64,000 nt of DNA from Cellulosimicrobium terreum (GCA_014803435.1 JACYFD010000005.1:372001-436000); one strand, 5' to 3'; positions 9,773 to 20,409 are shown, counted from the stretch's first letter. Numbers and translations: made by a program. The notes: generated by a model from the letters alone, not told the origin.

Positions 9773-11809
9773 TCAGACCTGCACGCGGTCGCGCACGGCC
9801 GTCACGATGCGATCGATCGCCTCGGCGACCGGCACGCCGTTGTCCTGGCGGCCGTCGCGGTAGCGGAACGACACGGCACCTGCCTCGACGTCCTCGCCGC
9901 CCGCGATGAGCGTGAACGGCACCTTCTGCGTGCTCGCGGTGCGGATCTTCTTGCCGAACCTGTCGTCGGAGTAGTCGACCTCGGCGCGGATGCCCTGCGC
10001 GCGCAGCTGCGCGACGACGTCGGCCAGGTAGTCGTTGAACGGCTCCGCGACGGGGACCGCGACGACCTGCACCGGCGCGAGCCACGCCGGGAACGCGCCG
10101 GCGTAGTGCTCGAGCAGCACGGCGAAGAACCGCTCGATCGAGCCGAACAGCGCGCGGTGGATCATCACCGGGCGCTGGCGCGAGCCGTCGGAGGCGGTGT
10201 ACTCGAGCTCGAACTTCTCGGGCAGGTTGAAGTCGAGCTGGATCGTCGACATCTGCCAGGTGCGACCGATCGCGTCCTTCGCCTGGACCGAGATCTTCGG
10301 CCCGTAGAACGCGGCGCCGCCCGGGTCCGGCACGAGGTCGAGTCCCGACGCCGTGGCGACCTCCTCGAGCGTGCGGGTCGCCTCCTCCCACGTCGCGTCG
10401 TCCCCGACGGACTTCTCGGGGTCGCGCGTCGAGAGCTCGAGGTAGAAGTCGTCGAGCCCGTAGTCCTTCAGGAGGTCGAGCACGAACGTCAGCAACGAGG
10501 TCAGCTCGTCCCGCATCTGCTCGCGCGTGCAGTAGATGTGCGCGTCGTCCTGCGTGAAACCACGGGCACGGGTCAGCCCGTGCACGACGCCCGACTTCTC
10601 GTACCGGTACACGGTCCCGAACTCGAACAGCCGCAGCGGCAGCTCGCGGTACGAACGCCCGCGCGCGTCGAAGATGAGGTTGTGCATCGGGCAGTTCATG
10701 GGCTTGAGGTAGTAGTCCTGCCCGGCGCGCTTGACGTTGCCGTCGTCGTCCACCTCCTCGTCGAGGTGCATGGGGGGGTACATGCCCTCGGAGTACCAGT
10801 CGAGGTGGCCGGAGGTCTGGAAGAGCTTCGCCTTGGTGATGTGCGGGCTGTTGACGAACGAGTAGCCCGCCTCCACGTGCCGCTTGCGCGAGTACTCCTC
10901 CATCTCGGAGCGGATGATGCCGCCCTTCGGGTGGAACACGGCGAGGCCGGAGCCGATCTCGTCGGGGAAGGAGAAGAGGTCCATCTCGCTGCCGAGCCGA
11001 CGGTGGTCGCGACGCTCGGCCTCGGCGAGCCGCTCGAGGTGCGCCTTGAGCTCGTCCTTGGTCGGCCAGGCCGTGCCGTAGACGCGCTGCAGCTGCGGGT
11101 TCTTCTCCGAGCCGCGCCAGTAGGCGGCGGCGGAGCGCATGAGCTGGACACCGTTGCCGATGAGCCGCGTCGAGGGCAGGTGCGGGCCGCGGCACAGGTC
11201 CTTCCAGACCACGGTCTCGCTCTCGCGCCCTGCGCCGCGGACGTTGTCGTAGATCGTCAGCTCGCCGGCGCCCACCTCGACGGACACGCCCTCACCCGCG
11301 GCCTCGTCGGCATTGCCGCCTCCCTTGAGACCGATGAGCTCGAGCTTGTACGGCTCGTTCGCGAGCTCGGCACGGGCCTCGTCCTCGGTCACGACCCGGC
11401 GGCGGAACGTCTGCCCTTCCTTGATGATGCGCACCATCGCCTTGTCGAGGGCCTTGAGGTCCTCGGGTGTGAACGGCGTCTCGACGTCGAAGTCGTAGTA
11501 GAAGCCGTCGGTGATGGGCGGTCCGATGCCGAGCTTCGCGTCGGGGTTGACCTGCTGCACGGCCTGCGCGAGCACGTGGGCCGCGGAGTGACGGAGCACG
11601 GCGAGCCCGTCGGGAGAGTCGATCGTGACGGCCTCGACCGCGTCACCGGGAGCGAGCGCGGTGTCGAGGTCCTTGAGCACACCGTTCACGCGCACGACGA
11701 CGACCTCGCGACGTCCGGCGAACAGCTCGGTGCCCGTCGTCGCCGTCTCCACCGTGACGGTCCCGGTGTCGGGGGCGGTGGTGACTGGTGGCTGGACGAC
11801 GTCCGACAC
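9773..11809 (-). CDS. thrS: Threonyl-tRNA synthetase
   Basis: Class II synthetase charging tRNA-Thr. 678 residues from GTG at 11809 with GAGGAG upstream; the open frame continues to 12808 but the family N-terminus (TGS domain, [17 protein letters not shown]) begins shortly after this start. The second additional (editing) domain carries [12 protein letters not shown]; the catalytic core contains the motif-2 region [23 protein letters not shown] with zinc-binding Cys/His residues (PMNCPMHN), and motif 3 is [19 protein letters not shown]-terminal anticodon-binding domain completes it. No T-box leader was seen. Confidence 0.97.
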   Translation of the reverse strand: MSDVVQPPVTTAPDTGTVTVETATTGTELFAGRREVVVVRVNGVLKDLDTALAPGDAVEAVTIDSPDGLAVLRHSAAHVLAQAVQQVNPDAKLGIGPPITDGFYYDFDVETPFTPEDLKALDKAMVRIIKEGQTFRRRVVTEDEARAELANEPYKLELIGLKGGGNADEAAGEGVSVEVGAGELTIYDNVRGAGRESETVVWKDLCRGPHLPSTRLIGNGVQLMRSAAAYWRGSEKNPQLQRVYGTAWPTKDELKAHLERLAEAERRDHRRLGSEMDLFSFPDEIGSGLAVFHPKGGIIRSEMEEYSRKRHVEAGYSFVNSPHITKAKLFQTSGHLDWYSEGMYPPMHLDEEVDDDGNVKRAGQDYYLKPMNCPMHNLIFDARGRSYRELPLRLFEFGTVYRYEKSGVVHGLTRARGFTQDDAHIYCTREQMRDELTSLLTFVLDLLKDYGLDDFYLELSTRDPEKSVGDDATWEEATRTLEEVATASGLDLVPDPGGAAFYGPKISVQAKDAIGRTWQMSTIQLDFNLPEKFELEYTASDGSRQRPVMIHRALFGSIERFFAVLLEHYAGAFPAWLAPVQVVAVPVAEPFNDYLADVVAQLRAQGIRAEVDYSDDRFGKKIRTASTQKVPFTLIAGGEDVEAGAVSFRYRDGRQDNGVPVAEAIDRIVTAVRDRVQV

Positions 11810-11895
11810 GTGCTGCTCCTCGCAGGCGGTCAGGGGCCACGCGGCGCCCTGACGATCAGTCCCCCGGGCACCGGCGAGGGACGCCGAGCGCACGG

Positions 11896-11922
11896 AGGGG
11901 CGCCGTCGTCGACGGCGCCCCT
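11896..11922 (-). terminator. Perfect hairpin between small stress-like gene and thrS
   Basis: A 12-bp perfect inverted repeat (arms reading GGGGCGCCGTC and its complement plus one A-T pair) with a 3-base loop lies between the gene ending at 11997 and thrS. There is no U tract on the minus strand, common for actinobacterial terminators. It probably ends the short upstream transcript and isolates thrS expression. Confidence 0.65.
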
Positions 11923-11996
11923 TGATCGTACCGACCCGCGCCCGAGGGACGAACCGGATACCCGGCCCGCCGTCCGCGGTGCGTCGTCCGGTCGCG

Positions 11997-12182
11997 CTAC
12001 TGGTCGTTGGCCTGCTTGGCCTTCTCGGCCAGCGCGTCGACCTGCTTGTCGACGGAGTCCGGTGCGACGCCCTTGATCGCGCCCGCCACCTGGTCGATCC
12101 GCTCGTCGGTCGCCAGCTCCTTCGCCTTGCCGGCGAGGTCGCCGAGGCCGCCGAACCCACCGCTGCCCGACTGCTCAGACAT
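11997..12182 (-). CDS. Small helical protein (CsbD/MT0933 antitoxin-like)
   Basis: 61 residues, [20 protein letters not shown] at the start, then an alternating Lys/Glu/Ala amphipathic helix rich region ending KAKQANDQ. The ATG at 12182 is preceded by AAGGAG at good spacing, which decides it over the ATG 60 bases upstream. Composition and pattern resemble small CsbD-like or MT0933-type (Rv0909) proteins; no adjacent toxin gene is present, so a toxin-antitoxin role is not supported here. Monocistronic, with a hairpin on the downstream side. Confidence 0.75.
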   Translation of the reverse strand: MSEQSGSGGFGGLGDLAGKAKELATDERIDQVAGAIKGVAPDSVDKQVDALAEKAKQANDQ

Positions 12183-12269
12183 GACTGCTCCTTCGCGTGG
12201 GGTTGCGGAGCGGGTCCGCCCCGCACCGTCCACGCTACCCACGGGGGTACCGCCCCGCCACGGGGACGA

Positions 12270-12292
12270 GGACCGTCGCGCTCCGACGGTCC
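12270..12292 (-). terminator. Candidate terminator of the glycoside operon
   Basis: Perfect 9-bp inverted repeat GGACCGTCG / CGACGGTCC with a 5-base loop, 12 bases beyond the stop codon of the last gene of the rhamnosidase/glucosidase operon and upstream of the next gene. No U tract. Confidence 0.6.
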
Positions 12293-12303
12293 GCCGCGCC
12301 CGG

Positions 12304-14568
12304 TCAACCCTCGTCGACGACCTCGCGACGCAGGACCTGGCCGATCAGGGTGGCGCTGAGCGCGTTGGTGGGATCGCCGAACAGGCGGTGGATCGGCATG
12401 TCGCCGATCATGGTGAGGACGGTCGGGTTGGTGAGGAGCCCACGCGTGACGTCGGCCCGGTCGGTCTCCTCGACGGCCGCGAGCAGCTCTGCGCCGAGGC
12501 TTGGGTGCTGCATCCACTCGCGCAACGTCGAGGCGGCGGTGAGCGTGACCAGGGCCGGCTCCCCCGTGCGTTCGACGACGACCCGTGCACGCAGGTCCCG
12601 TGACGACGCACCGAGCTCGATGACGTGCTGACCGGCACGGACGTGCCAGCAGCCCGCACCCTCGTCCCAGTGCGCGAGACTCCTCCGGTCGAGCGCGACG
12701 GCGACGTCGCGCGACTCGCCGGGAGCGAGACGCACCTTGCCGAAGGCGACCAGGCGTCGCAGCGCCTCGCCCGCCGAGGGGTCCGGTGTCGCCGCGTACA
12801 GCTGCCACGTCTCCACGCCGTCACGACCGCCGGTGTTGGTGAGCGTGAAGCGCAGCGCCAGCTGGTCGCCGTCGCTGTCGTCGACGACGACCAGGTCGCT
12901 GTGCTCGAAGGTCGTGTAGCCGAGCCCGTGCCCGAAGGGATAGGCGACGTCGGAGCCGCGACGGTCGTACCAGCGGTAGCCGACGAGCAGGCCCTCGGCG
13001 TGCAGCGCCCGATGGTCGGTCGCGGGAAAGCCGGGCCACGTGGGAGTGTCCTCGACAGAGAGCGGGATCGTCTCGGTGAGCCTGCCGGAGGGACTCACCA
13101 CGCCGAGCAGCACGTCGGCGAGCGCCCCACCGCCTGCACAACCCGGTAGCCAGGCATGGAGGATCGCCCCCACCCGTCCGCGCCACGGGAGGGTGAGGAC
13201 CCCACCCGAGTTCAGCACGACCGTCACCGGCTTCCCCGTCGCCGCCACGGCCTCCACGAGCGCGTCGTGGTCGGCCGGCAGGTCGATCGTCGACCGGTCG
13301 TGGCCCTCCGTGTCGGATCCTGCTGGGGCCCCGACGACGATGACCACGGCGTCGGCGATCGCTGAGGCACGCACTGCGGCGTCGCGTGCCGCGACGCGGT
13401 CCGCCAGGTCAGCCGTGGGGTCGAGGAGGTAGCCCGGCTCGTAGCCGAGCGTGCCGCTCCACCCGTGACGCAGGGCGTCGAGCAGGTCGTCGCCGGTGCT
13501 CCCGGCGGAGACCTCGGCACTGCCACCGCCCTCCCTGCGCAGGGACGCCGCGAGCTCGCCGACGACGAGCAGGCGGCCGCCGCACCCCAGCGGGAGCGTG
13601 TCGTCCTCGTTGCGGAGCAGGACGAACGACTCCGCCGCGGCGCGGCGGGCGAGCGCCTCGTGGGCCGCCCGGTCCGGTTCGACGCCTCCCGTCGCGTCCT
13701 GTGCCCCCCACCGACGTGCGACCCGACCCAGACGTTCTGCCGCACGGTCGACCGTGGTGCGGTCGAGGCGACCCTCCGTCACGGCGGAGACGATGCTCCG
13801 GTGCGCCGACGGTGCCGGCCCCGGCATCTGCAGGTCGAGTCCCGCCGCCACGGCGTCGACGGTGTCGTCGACCGCGCCCCAGTCGGACACGACTGCCCCG
13901 TCGAACCCCCACTCCTCACGCAGGACCTGGGTCAAGAGCCACGGGTGCTGTGCGGCGTGGACACCGTTCACACGGTTGTAGGACGCCATGACCATCGCAG
14001 GGGCGGCGGCCGTCACGACGTGCTCGAACGCCGGCAGGTAGATCTCGCGCAGCGCCCTCTCGCCGACCTCTGCGCTGACGCGCATGCGATCCGTCTCCTG
14101 GCTGTTCACGGCGAAGTGCTTGACGCACGCGCCGACGCCCCGGGACTGCACGCCGCGCACGAACGCGGCGCCGAGACGCCCTGCGACGTACGGGTCCTCG
14201 GCGTAGTACTCGAAGTTCCGTCCGCCGAGCGGAGACCGCCTGATGTTGACGGAAGGTCCCAGCAGCACGTGCGCACCAGCCGCTCGTGCCTCCGCACCGA
14301 TCGCGCTGCCGACCTCCTGGAGGAGGGCGGTGTCCCACGACGAGGCGAGAGCGACGGGCGCCGGGAAGCTCGTCGCGGGGACCTTGCCGGAAAAATCGGG
14401 CAGATTCATCGCGAGCCCGCTCGGGCCGTCGGACAGCACGAGGGCAGGGCGGTCCGCTCCCGGCCGTGTGCTGGCCATGGCAGCACCGACGAGGAACGAC
14501 GCGGTGGTCTCGAGGTCCGCCCCGTGCGAAGGGCTGAATGGGCAGGGCACACCGTGCGACGTCGTCAT
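12304..14568 (-). CDS. GH3 family beta-glucosidase (cytoplasmic)
   Basis: Retaining glycosidase removing terminal beta-linked glucose (or a related sugar). 754 residues: GH3 N-terminal barrel, then the GH3 C-terminal domain, then a fibronectin-III-like domain (around [13 protein letters not shown]). The nucleophile is Asp229 in [17 protein letters not shown] (from Lys150) and [23 protein letters not shown] are substrate-site motifs. There is no signal peptide, so it acts inside the cell on imported glycosides. It starts 1 base after the GH78 stop in the same operon. The aglycone or second sugar cannot be read from sequence; flavonoid glucosides are inferred from context. Confidence 0.92.
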   Translation of the reverse strand: MTTSHGVPCPFSPSHGADLETTASFLVGAAMASTRPGADRPALVLSDGPSGLAMNLPDFSGKVPATSFPAPVALASSWDTALLQEVGSAIGAEARAAGAHVLLGPSVNIRRSPLGGRNFEYYAEDPYVAGRLGAAFVRGVQSRGVGACVKHFAVNSQETDRMRVSAEVGERALREIYLPAFEHVVTAAAPAMVMASYNRVNGVHAAQHPWLLTQVLREEWGFDGAVVSDWGAVDDTVDAVAAGLDLQMPGPAPSAHRSIVSAVTEGRLDRTTVDRAAERLGRVARRWGAQDATGGVEPDRAAHEALARRAAAESFVLLRNEDDTLPLGCGGRLLVVGELAASLRREGGGSAEVSAGSTGDDLLDALRHGWSGTLGYEPGYLLDPTADLADRVAARDAAVRASAIADAVVIVVGAPAGSDTEGHDRSTIDLPADHDALVEAVAATGKPVTVVLNSGGVLTLPWRGRVGAILHAWLPGCAGGGALADVLLGVVSPSGRLTETIPLSVEDTPTWPGFPATDHRALHAEGLLVGYRWYDRRGSDVAYPFGHGLGYTTFEHSDLVVVDDSDGDQLALRFTLTNTGGRDGVETWQLYAATPDPSAGEALRRLVAFGKVRLAPGESRDVAVALDRRSLAHWDEGAGCWHVRAGQHVIELGASSRDLRARVVVERTGEPALVTLTAASTLREWMQHPSLGAELLAAVEETDRADVTRGLLTNPTVLTMIGDMPIHRLFGDPTNALSATLIGQVLRREVVDEG

Positions 14569-14569
14569 C

Positions 14570-17227
14570 TCAGGCCGCTCCCGCTTCGATCATCAGTGCA
14601 CGCTCCTGCGGGTCATGGATGTTCCAGCGTCGCGGCGCCGACGGGTCGTGCGCAGCCGAGCGCACCGGGCACTCGAGCTCGGTGACTCCCGGCCCGACGT
14701 GGACGGGCGCCGACCCGTCCGGCATCCGGACCTGCCCGCGGGCGCCCGGTGGCACCTCCACGGTGAGCAGGAAGCGCCCGTCCTCACGACGCCATGCCGA
14801 CCGGACGACGCCGTGCGGCGACAGGTGCGACGCCGCCGCGTGCGTCAGGCCGCCGCCGGGGACGGGAGCGAAGAGCACCTCCTCGTACCCGGGCGCTGCG
14901 GGTGCCAGCCCGGCGACGACCCGGTGCACGAAGTCGACGACGGCGCCCAGCGCGTAGTGGTTGAACGACGTCATCTCCCCGGGGTTGACCGAGCCGTCGG
15001 GCAGCATGCTGTCCCAGCGCTCCCACACGGTGGTGGCGCCCATCGTCACCGGGTAGAGCCACGACGGGCAGTCGGTCTGCAGGAGCAGGTGGTACGCCGT
15101 GTCGGCGTGCCCGGTCCGGACGAGGGCGTCGCACACGAGCGGCGTCCCGACGAAGCCTGTCGTGATGCGGTGGTGTCCCTCCCGGACCTTCTCGACGAGC
15201 CGGTCTCCTGCCGGCCCGAGCTGGTCGGCATCGAGGAGGTCGAAGCAGACCGCGACCGACAAGGCGGTCACCGTGTCGCTCACGACCCGGCCCGACGGTG
15301 ACACGTAGGTCCGTCGGAACGCGCTCCGGGCGCGCGCCGCCACACCCGCGTACCCCGTGGCACGCTGCGTGTCGCCGAGGATCTCGTACGTCCTGGCCAC
15401 GAGGTCTGCCGACCGCGCGTGGTAGGCCGTCGCCACGAGGTACGGGTCCGTCGCCGAGTCGCCCGGCGCCTCCGGTGGTGCGGCCGGGTCCAGCCAGTCG
15501 CCCAGCTGGAAACCCTGGTCCCACAGGCCGGTGCCGCCGGTCAGCGCGTCGACCTGGTCGACCCAGGCACTCATGCTCTCGACGTGGTCGTGCAAGATCC
15601 TCACGTCGCCGGTCCTCTCGTACAGCGTCCAGGGGACGATCACGGCGGCGTCGCCCCACGCCGCGGACGGGTCCCCGGGAAATCCGCACTCGAGCCACGG
15701 ATGGAAGTTGCGCACCGTGCCCTGGGCTCGCTGCTCCGCCGCGAGGTCGTGCAGCCAGCTCAGCAGGACCCCGGTGCTGTCGTGGAGGAACGCCGCGGCC
15801 GGGGCGAACGCCTGGATGTCTCCCGTCCACCCGAGGCGCTCGTCGCGCTGCGGGCAGTCCGTCGGGAGGTCGACGAAGTTTCCTCGCATGCTCCACACGA
15901 CGTTCTCGTGGAAGCGGTCGAGCAGGGCGTTCGACGACTCGAACCACCCCGTCCGGCGCATGTCGGAGTGGACGACGAGCGCCTCCACGGTCGTCGCGTC
16001 TTCACCTTCCGGCCAGCCGTCGATCTCCACGTAGCGGAAACCGTGCAGGGTGAACCTCGGGGTCCAGGTCTCCTCGCCGCCGCCAGCGAAGACGTACGTG
16101 TCGACCGATGTCGCGGTCCGCAGCGGACGGACGCCGAGCTCGCCGCCCTCGAGCACCTCCGCGTGGTGCAGCCGAAGGACGTGACCACGTCGTGCCGTGG
16201 CGGTGAAACGCACCTTGCCCGCGATGTTCTGGCCGAAGTCGAGCCGCACACGTCCGTCCGGGCGTCGTTCGACCACCGTCGGTCGCAGCACGTCCACGAC
16301 ACGGACCGGCGGTCCGGGCGGCGCCTCGAGCACGTGCGAGAAGTCCTGCCGCGGGATGCGCTCGACACTCTCCCACCCACGGTCGTCGAAACCTGGTGCG
16401 CTCCATCCCGTGCGCTCGGTCCGTGCGTCGTGCGTCTCCCCCTCGTAGAGCCCGGTCGCCGTCACGGGCGCCGGGGTGGTCCGCCACGTCAGTGGCAGCC
16501 GCTCGACCGTGCCGTCGGGCAGCAGCGCCTCGACCTGCACCAGTGCCGCCACGTGCGAGCCGTAGACGTCCCACAGTCCGCCGTTGAAACCCAGGCGACC
16601 GCGGTACCACCCGTCACCGAGCCACAGCCCGACGACGTGCTCGCCTCCGGCCCCGACCAGAGTGTCCATGTCGACCGTCTGGTAGCGGAGCCGGTGCTCG
16701 TAGCTGCTCCAGCCAGGGGCCAGCTCGACGTCAGAGGCGCGGCGCCCGTCGATCTCGAGGTCGACGACCCCGTGGGCCGTGACGTAGGCCCGGACCCGGG
16801 TGGCCGTGGGGGGCACGGAGAAGCGTCCGCGCAGCAGGTGGGCGGGACGCGGACCGTCCGCCACGGCGGAGAGGGAGGGTGACACGAAGTCCTCCGCCCA
16901 GTCCTGCGGGTCGAGCCCCGCCTCGACGGTGAGCGGTGCCGACCACTCCGTGCGCGTGCCGTCGCTGAGTTCGGACCGCACCCGTACGTGCGCGCGCTCG
17001 CGGCTGCGCAGCGGCGCGGCGGGCCACGGGACGAGCGAGGTCAGCCGGTGCGCTGCGTCGAGCTGGACGACGTCCTCCCTGTCTCGCCGGACCTCGATCT
17101 GGTACGTCACCTGCTCCACGCCGCTCCCGCACCCGGCGACGCGCCAGCTGAGACGCGGACTGCGCTCGTCGATCCCGGTGGCGTCGGAGCGGTGCTCGGC
17201 GCGCAGGTCGACGATCTCGGGCGTCAT
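14570..17227 (-). CDS. GH78 family alpha-L-rhamnosidase (cytoplasmic)
   Basis: Inverting glycosidase releasing terminal alpha-L-rhamnose from plant glycosides. 885 residues with N-terminal beta domains, the LWLGDGWYRGRLG sugar-binding motif (residues 201-213), and the (alpha/alpha)6 catalytic barrel. The conserved acidic motif LPTDCPQRDERLGWTGD (454-470) holds the catalytic acids. No signal peptide, so the substrate must be imported whole. The ATGA start overlaps the permease stop. Rhamnose genes lie 21 kb further on in this same window. Confidence 0.94.
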   Translation of the reverse strand: MTPEIVDLRAEHRSDATGIDERSPRLSWRVAGCGSGVEQVTYQIEVRRDREDVVQLDAAHRLTSLVPWPAAPLRSRERAHVRVRSELSDGTRTEWSAPLTVEAGLDPQDWAEDFVSPSLSAVADGPRPAHLLRGRFSVPPTATRVRAYVTAHGVVDLEIDGRRASDVELAPGWSSYEHRLRYQTVDMDTLVGAGGEHVVGLWLGDGWYRGRLGFNGGLWDVYGSHVAALVQVEALLPDGTVERLPLTWRTTPAPVTATGLYEGETHDARTERTGWSAPGFDDRGWESVERIPRQDFSHVLEAPPGPPVRVVDVLRPTVVERRPDGRVRLDFGQNIAGKVRFTATARRGHVLRLHHAEVLEGGELGVRPLRTATSVDTYVFAGGGEETWTPRFTLHGFRYVEIDGWPEGEDATTVEALVVHSDMRRTGWFESSNALLDRFHENVVWSMRGNFVDLPTDCPQRDERLGWTGDIQAFAPAAAFLHDSTGVLLSWLHDLAAEQRAQGTVRNFHPWLECGFPGDPSAAWGDAAVIVPWTLYERTGDVRILHDHVESMSAWVDQVDALTGGTGLWDQGFQLGDWLDPAAPPEAPGDSATDPYLVATAYHARSADLVARTYEILGDTQRATGYAGVAARARSAFRRTYVSPSGRVVSDTVTALSVAVCFDLLDADQLGPAGDRLVEKVREGHHRITTGFVGTPLVCDALVRTGHADTAYHLLLQTDCPSWLYPVTMGATTVWERWDSMLPDGSVNPGEMTSFNHYALGAVVDFVHRVVAGLAPAAPGYEEVLFAPVPGGGLTHAAASHLSPHGVVRSAWRREDGRFLLTVEVPPGARGQVRMPDGSAPVHVGPGVTELECPVRSAAHDPSAPRRWNIHDPQERALMIEAGAA

Positions 17228-18132
17228 CCCTTCACCGAGCCCGCCGTCAGACCCTTCATCACCCGCTGGTTGAGGAAGAGGTAGATCGCCAGGGTGCCGA
17301 AGACGTTCAGGCAGATCGCGGCGAACGTCGGCCCGTAGTCGACCTGGCCGAACTGGCCGCGGAAGTTGAGGAGACCGACCTGGATCGTGCGCAGGTCGTC
17401 ACGGTTGGTGAAGGTCAGCGCGATCAGCAGGTCGTTCCAGATGAAGAAGAACTGGACCAGCGCGACGGTGAAGATCGCGTTGCGCACGAGGGGCAGGCCC
17501 ACGGAGAAGAACATGCGGAGGACGTTGGCGCCGTCGAGAGTGGCGGCCTCGAAGATCTCTCGCGGCACCCCGCGGAAGAACGTCGCCATCATGAACACGG
17601 TCAACGGCAGGCCGATCGCCGTGTAGGTGATGATGAGCGGCCACAGCGATCCGGTGAGGCCGATCTTGAAGTACATCGTGAACAGGGGAAGCAGGATCAT
17701 CTGGCCCGGGACCATGATGCCGGCGAGGAAGAGCACCAGCACGGACGAGCGGCCCTTCCAGACCATGATCTCGAGCGCGAAGCCGGCAGCGACCCCGAAG
17801 AGGATCGTCAGGGCCAGGGACGGGAACACGGCGAGCACGCTGTTGCGGGCGTACGTGCCGAGGTTCCCCTCGGTGATCGCCGCGACGTAGTTGTCGAGAT
17901 TCCCCCAGTTCTCCGGGAGAGCGAAGGTCGGGTTGTCGAAGAACTCGGGCTGCGTCTTGAGGGAGCCGAGGACGAGCCAGACCAGCGGGTACACGACGAT
18001 GATCAGGACGACGGCCGTGACGGCGATCGTCCAGACGGAGTGCCAGACGCGACGCGGGGACCGGCGGCGTCGGACCGGCGGCCGCGTGACCGACGCGGTG
18101 GGAGCCGGAGCAGGGGTGAGTGTCTGGGACAT
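17224..18132 (-). CDS. Sugar/glycoside ABC transporter permease (MalG-like)
   Basis: Second inner-membrane permease of a CUT1-type importer. 302 residues from ATG at 18132. A basic cytoplasmic N-terminus (VRRRRSPRRVW) precedes six membrane helices; the EAA loop EAATLDGANVLRMFFSVGLP contacts the ATPase. Five bases separate it from the upstream permease, and its stop overlaps the rhamnosidase start. The operon encodes no ATPase, so a shared MsmK-type ATPase elsewhere in the genome must energise it. Confidence 0.93.
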   Translation of the reverse strand: MSQTLTPAPAPTASVTRPPVRRRRSPRRVWHSVWTIAVTAVVLIIVVYPLVWLVLGSLKTQPEFFDNPTFALPENWGNLDNYVAAITEGNLGTYARNSVLAVFPSLALTILFGVAAGFALEIMVWKGRSSVLVLFLAGIMVPGQMILLPLFTMYFKIGLTGSLWPLIITYTAIGLPLTVFMMATFFRGVPREIFEAATLDGANVLRMFFSVGLPLVRNAIFTVALVQFFFIWNDLLIALTFTNRDDLRTIQVGLLNFRGQFGQVDYGPTFAAICLNVFGTLAIYLFLNQRVMKGLTAGSVKG

Positions 18133-18137
18133 GTGAA

Positions 18138-19022
18138 TCAGGCCTTCGTCAGGTCGCGGCGGCTCGAGCGGAAGATGAAGAGGGTCACCACGAGGCAGAG
18201 CATGGTGAGGAGCAGCGCGATGGAGCTGCCGAACCCGTACTCGCCGTAGCCGAAGGACGTCTGGTACATGTACAGCGTCAGCGGGGTGGTCTGGTTGCCG
18301 GGCCCGCCGTTCGTCAGCGCGAGCACGGAGTCGAAGACCTTGAGCGTGCCGTTGATCGAGAAGATCACGGACGACAGGAGCACCGGCAACGACAGCGGCA
18401 GCACGATGTGACGCACCAGCCTCGGTCCGGACGCGCCGTCGAGGCGCGCGGACTCGAGCGTCTCCTCGGGGATGTCGACCAGTCCGGCGTAGAGCAGAAC
18501 CGCGTAGAAGCCCATCGAGCGCCAGGTCTCCATCGCGATGATCACCCAGAACGCCGTGGACCCGGAGGCGAACCAGTCGACGCCGCCGATGCCGACCGCG
18601 TCGAGCAGCGCGTTGACCGGCCCGGTCCGCGGGGCGGACTCGAACAGCTGCTGGAAGAGCAGCGCGACCGCGACCGTCGGCAGGACGACCGGGAAGAAGA
18701 CGAGGGTCCGGACGATCCCCGACGCCCTCCGCAGGATGAAGACGTAGAACAGCGAGAGCAGGTACCCGGTCACGACCTGGACCACCGTGAGGACCAGAGC
18801 GAACCGCACGGTGAACCAGAGCGCGTCCCGGACGCTGGGGTCGGTGAAGAGCTGGGAGAAGTTGTCCAGGCCCACCGGCTCGAATCCGGTGATCGCGTTC
18901 CCCTCGAAGAAGGTGTAGCCGAGGGACCACACCACCGGGACGAGCATGACCGCGGTGTAGATCAGGAGCGCGGGACCGAGCAGCAGCGCGATGGCACGCC
19001 GGTCGCCGAGTACGTGTCGCAT
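18138..19022 (-). CDS. Sugar/glycoside ABC transporter permease (MalF-like)
   Basis: First permease of the CUT1 importer. 294 residues, six predicted membrane helices, EAA-type loop at ESARLDGASGPRLVRHIVLP. It follows the substrate-binding lipoprotein gene after an 82-base gap containing a strong hairpin, the usual layout that makes binding protein in excess over permease. Confidence 0.93.
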   Translation of the reverse strand: MRHVLGDRRAIALLLGPALLIYTAVMLVPVVWSLGYTFFEGNAITGFEPVGLDNFSQLFTDPSVRDALWFTVRFALVLTVVQVVTGYLLSLFYVFILRRASGIVRTLVFFPVVLPTVAVALLFQQLFESAPRTGPVNALLDAVGIGGVDWFASGSTAFWVIIAMETWRSMGFYAVLLYAGLVDIPEETLESARLDGASGPRLVRHIVLPLSLPVLLSSVIFSINGTLKVFDSVLALTNGGPGNQTTPLTLYMYQTSFGYGEYGFGSSIALLLTMLCLVVTLFIFRSSRRDLTKA

Positions 19023-19043
19023 GGGTTCTCTCTCTTCGGTGCT

Positions 19044-19078
19044 GCGGAGGGCCCCGCTGACGTGCCGGGGCCCTCCGC
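19044..19078 (-). terminator. Attenuating hairpin between binding-protein and permease genes
   Basis: A perfect 13-bp inverted repeat (GCGGAGGGCCCCG and complement) with a 9-base loop. It lies just after the binding-protein stop and before the first permease. Such hairpins usually either terminate part of the transcription or protect the 3' end of the upstream message, raising binding-protein levels relative to permeases. No U tract. Confidence 0.7.
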
Positions 19079-19104
19079 GATGTGTCAGGTCGGCCGGAGC
19101 CGGG

Positions 19105-20409
19105 TCAGCCGAGGTCGGCCTGCACGGCCGCCATGTAGTCCTCGGGGCTCATCTCACCGGTGACGAGGAGCTGCGCGTTGGACGTCGCGGTGGTCGTCGC
19201 CTTCGGGTCGAACAGTGCCTCGAACCACAGGACGGTCGTGTCTGCGGACGCGATCTGGTCCTGGACCGTTCCCGTGAGGGGCTCGGTCTCGACCGACTCG
19301 TCCGCCGCGAAGCCGGAGATGACGCCCTGCGCCTCGAGCGACTGGGTGCCGAAGTTGTCACCGATGCAGCCCAGCCACTCCTTCGCACCGTCGTCGAAGG
19401 CGTCCTTCGACATGGCGAGCGGGACACCGATGTTGGCGGCGAGCTGCGTCGAGTCGCCGGCGCCGCCGTCGACGTTCGGGAACGGGACGAATCCGATGCC
19501 GTCGGCGCCGAGCTTGTTCTGGGCCGGGTCGTTGAAGTTCGCGAGGGCCCAGCTGCCCATGTAGAACATGCCTGCCTTGCCGCCGAGGAACTCGTTCATC
19601 GCCGTCGTGTAGTCGATCGACCCCACGGACGGTCCGAACCCGCCCGCCTTGCCGAGCTCCGCGACCTCGGCAGCGGCCTCGACGTACTCCGGGTCGGTCA
19701 GCTTCGCCTCGCCGTCGGCGACCTTCTGCATCGCGTCGGGGCCGAGGGAGCGGTAGATGTAGTTGCCGATCAGGCGCGTGAGAGGCCAGCCGTCCTTGCC
19801 CGCTGCGGACAGCGGCGTGACCCCCGCGTCCGCGAGCTGCTCCGACGCGACGACGAGCTCGTCCCACGTCGTCGGGACGCTGATCCCGTTCTCGTCGAAG
19901 ACTGCCTTGTTGTACCAGATGCCCTCGACGTTGAACTCGACCGGGAGGACGTACACCTCGCCGTCGTACAACGCCTCGATCGTCGAGCGTGCCGCCGGGA
20001 TGATCGCGTCGGACTTCCCGAGGGCGTCGAGCTCGGCGCTGATGTCGACGAGCTGGTCCGACCCGTGGATGTCCTTGATGACCTGCGGCGAGTTGCCGGT
20101 CGCGAACAGGGTAGGCAGTGCGCCCTGGCCCGCCTGCAGCTGGAGCTGCTGATCGAAGCTCGCCTGCGGCTGGGTCGTCACCGTGAGCTTCGCCGACTCC
20201 TCGGGTGCCGCGCACTGGTCCTCGCTCAGTGCGGTGAGGGTGTCCTTGACCGCAGTGTTCTCGGCGAGCGAGAGGTAGTCGAACGAGCCGCTCGAGCCAC
20301 CGCCCTGGGCGCCGTCGTCGTCGCCCGACGAGCAGGCCGTCAGGGTGAGCGCGAGGGCGGCCACAGAGGCCACCGCCAGCGTCGCGCGACGCTGCGTCAG
20401 AGAGTTCAT
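19105..20409 (-). CDS. ABC transporter substrate-binding lipoprotein (CUT1 family)
   Basis: Extracytoplasmic solute receptor of the importer. 434 residues. Signal peptide followed by lipobox LTAC, so the mature protein starts at that Cys, followed by SSGDDD. Family 1 solute-binding features include the FYMGSWALANFND region. Start chosen as ATG at 20409 because GAGGAGG is spaced properly for it; a GTG one codon earlier would sit too close. First gene of the operon running to 12304, with a palindromic LacI operator 28 bp upstream. The ligand is inferred to be a rhamnosylated glycoside from the enzymes it is co-transcribed with. Confidence 0.93.
   Translation of the reverse strand: MNSLTQRRATLAVASVAALALTLTACSSGDDDGAQGGGSSGSFDYLSLAENTAVKDTLTALSEDQCAAPEESAKLTVTTQPQASFDQQLQLQAGQGALPTLFATGNSPQVIKDIHGSDQLVDISAELDALGKSDAIIPAARSTIEALYDGEVYVLPVEFNVEGIWYNKAVFDENGISVPTTWDELVVASEQLADAGVTPLSAAGKDGWPLTRLIGNYIYRSLGPDAMQKVADGEAKLTDPEYVEAAAEVAELGKAGGFGPSVGSIDYTTAMNEFLGGKAGMFYMGSWALANFNDPAQNKLGADGIGFVPFPNVDGGAGDSTQLAANIGVPLAMSKDAFDDGAKEWLGCIGDNFGTQSLEAQGVISGFAADESVETEPLTGTVQDQIASADTTVLWFEALFDPKATTTATSNAQLLVTGEMSPEDYMAAVQADLG

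Noticed and set aside
11810-11996. T-box riboswitch ahead of thrS
   Set aside because: No T-box sequence or specifier stem was seen; the only structure is a perfect hairpin better explained as a terminator.
9158-12076. 972-residue plus-strand open frame
   Set aside because: Antisense to thrS and the HIT gene; no recognisable domain and low-complexity composition.
11997-12182. Toxin-antitoxin module
   Set aside because: The small protein has an antitoxin-like look but there is no neighbouring toxin-like gene in any frame.
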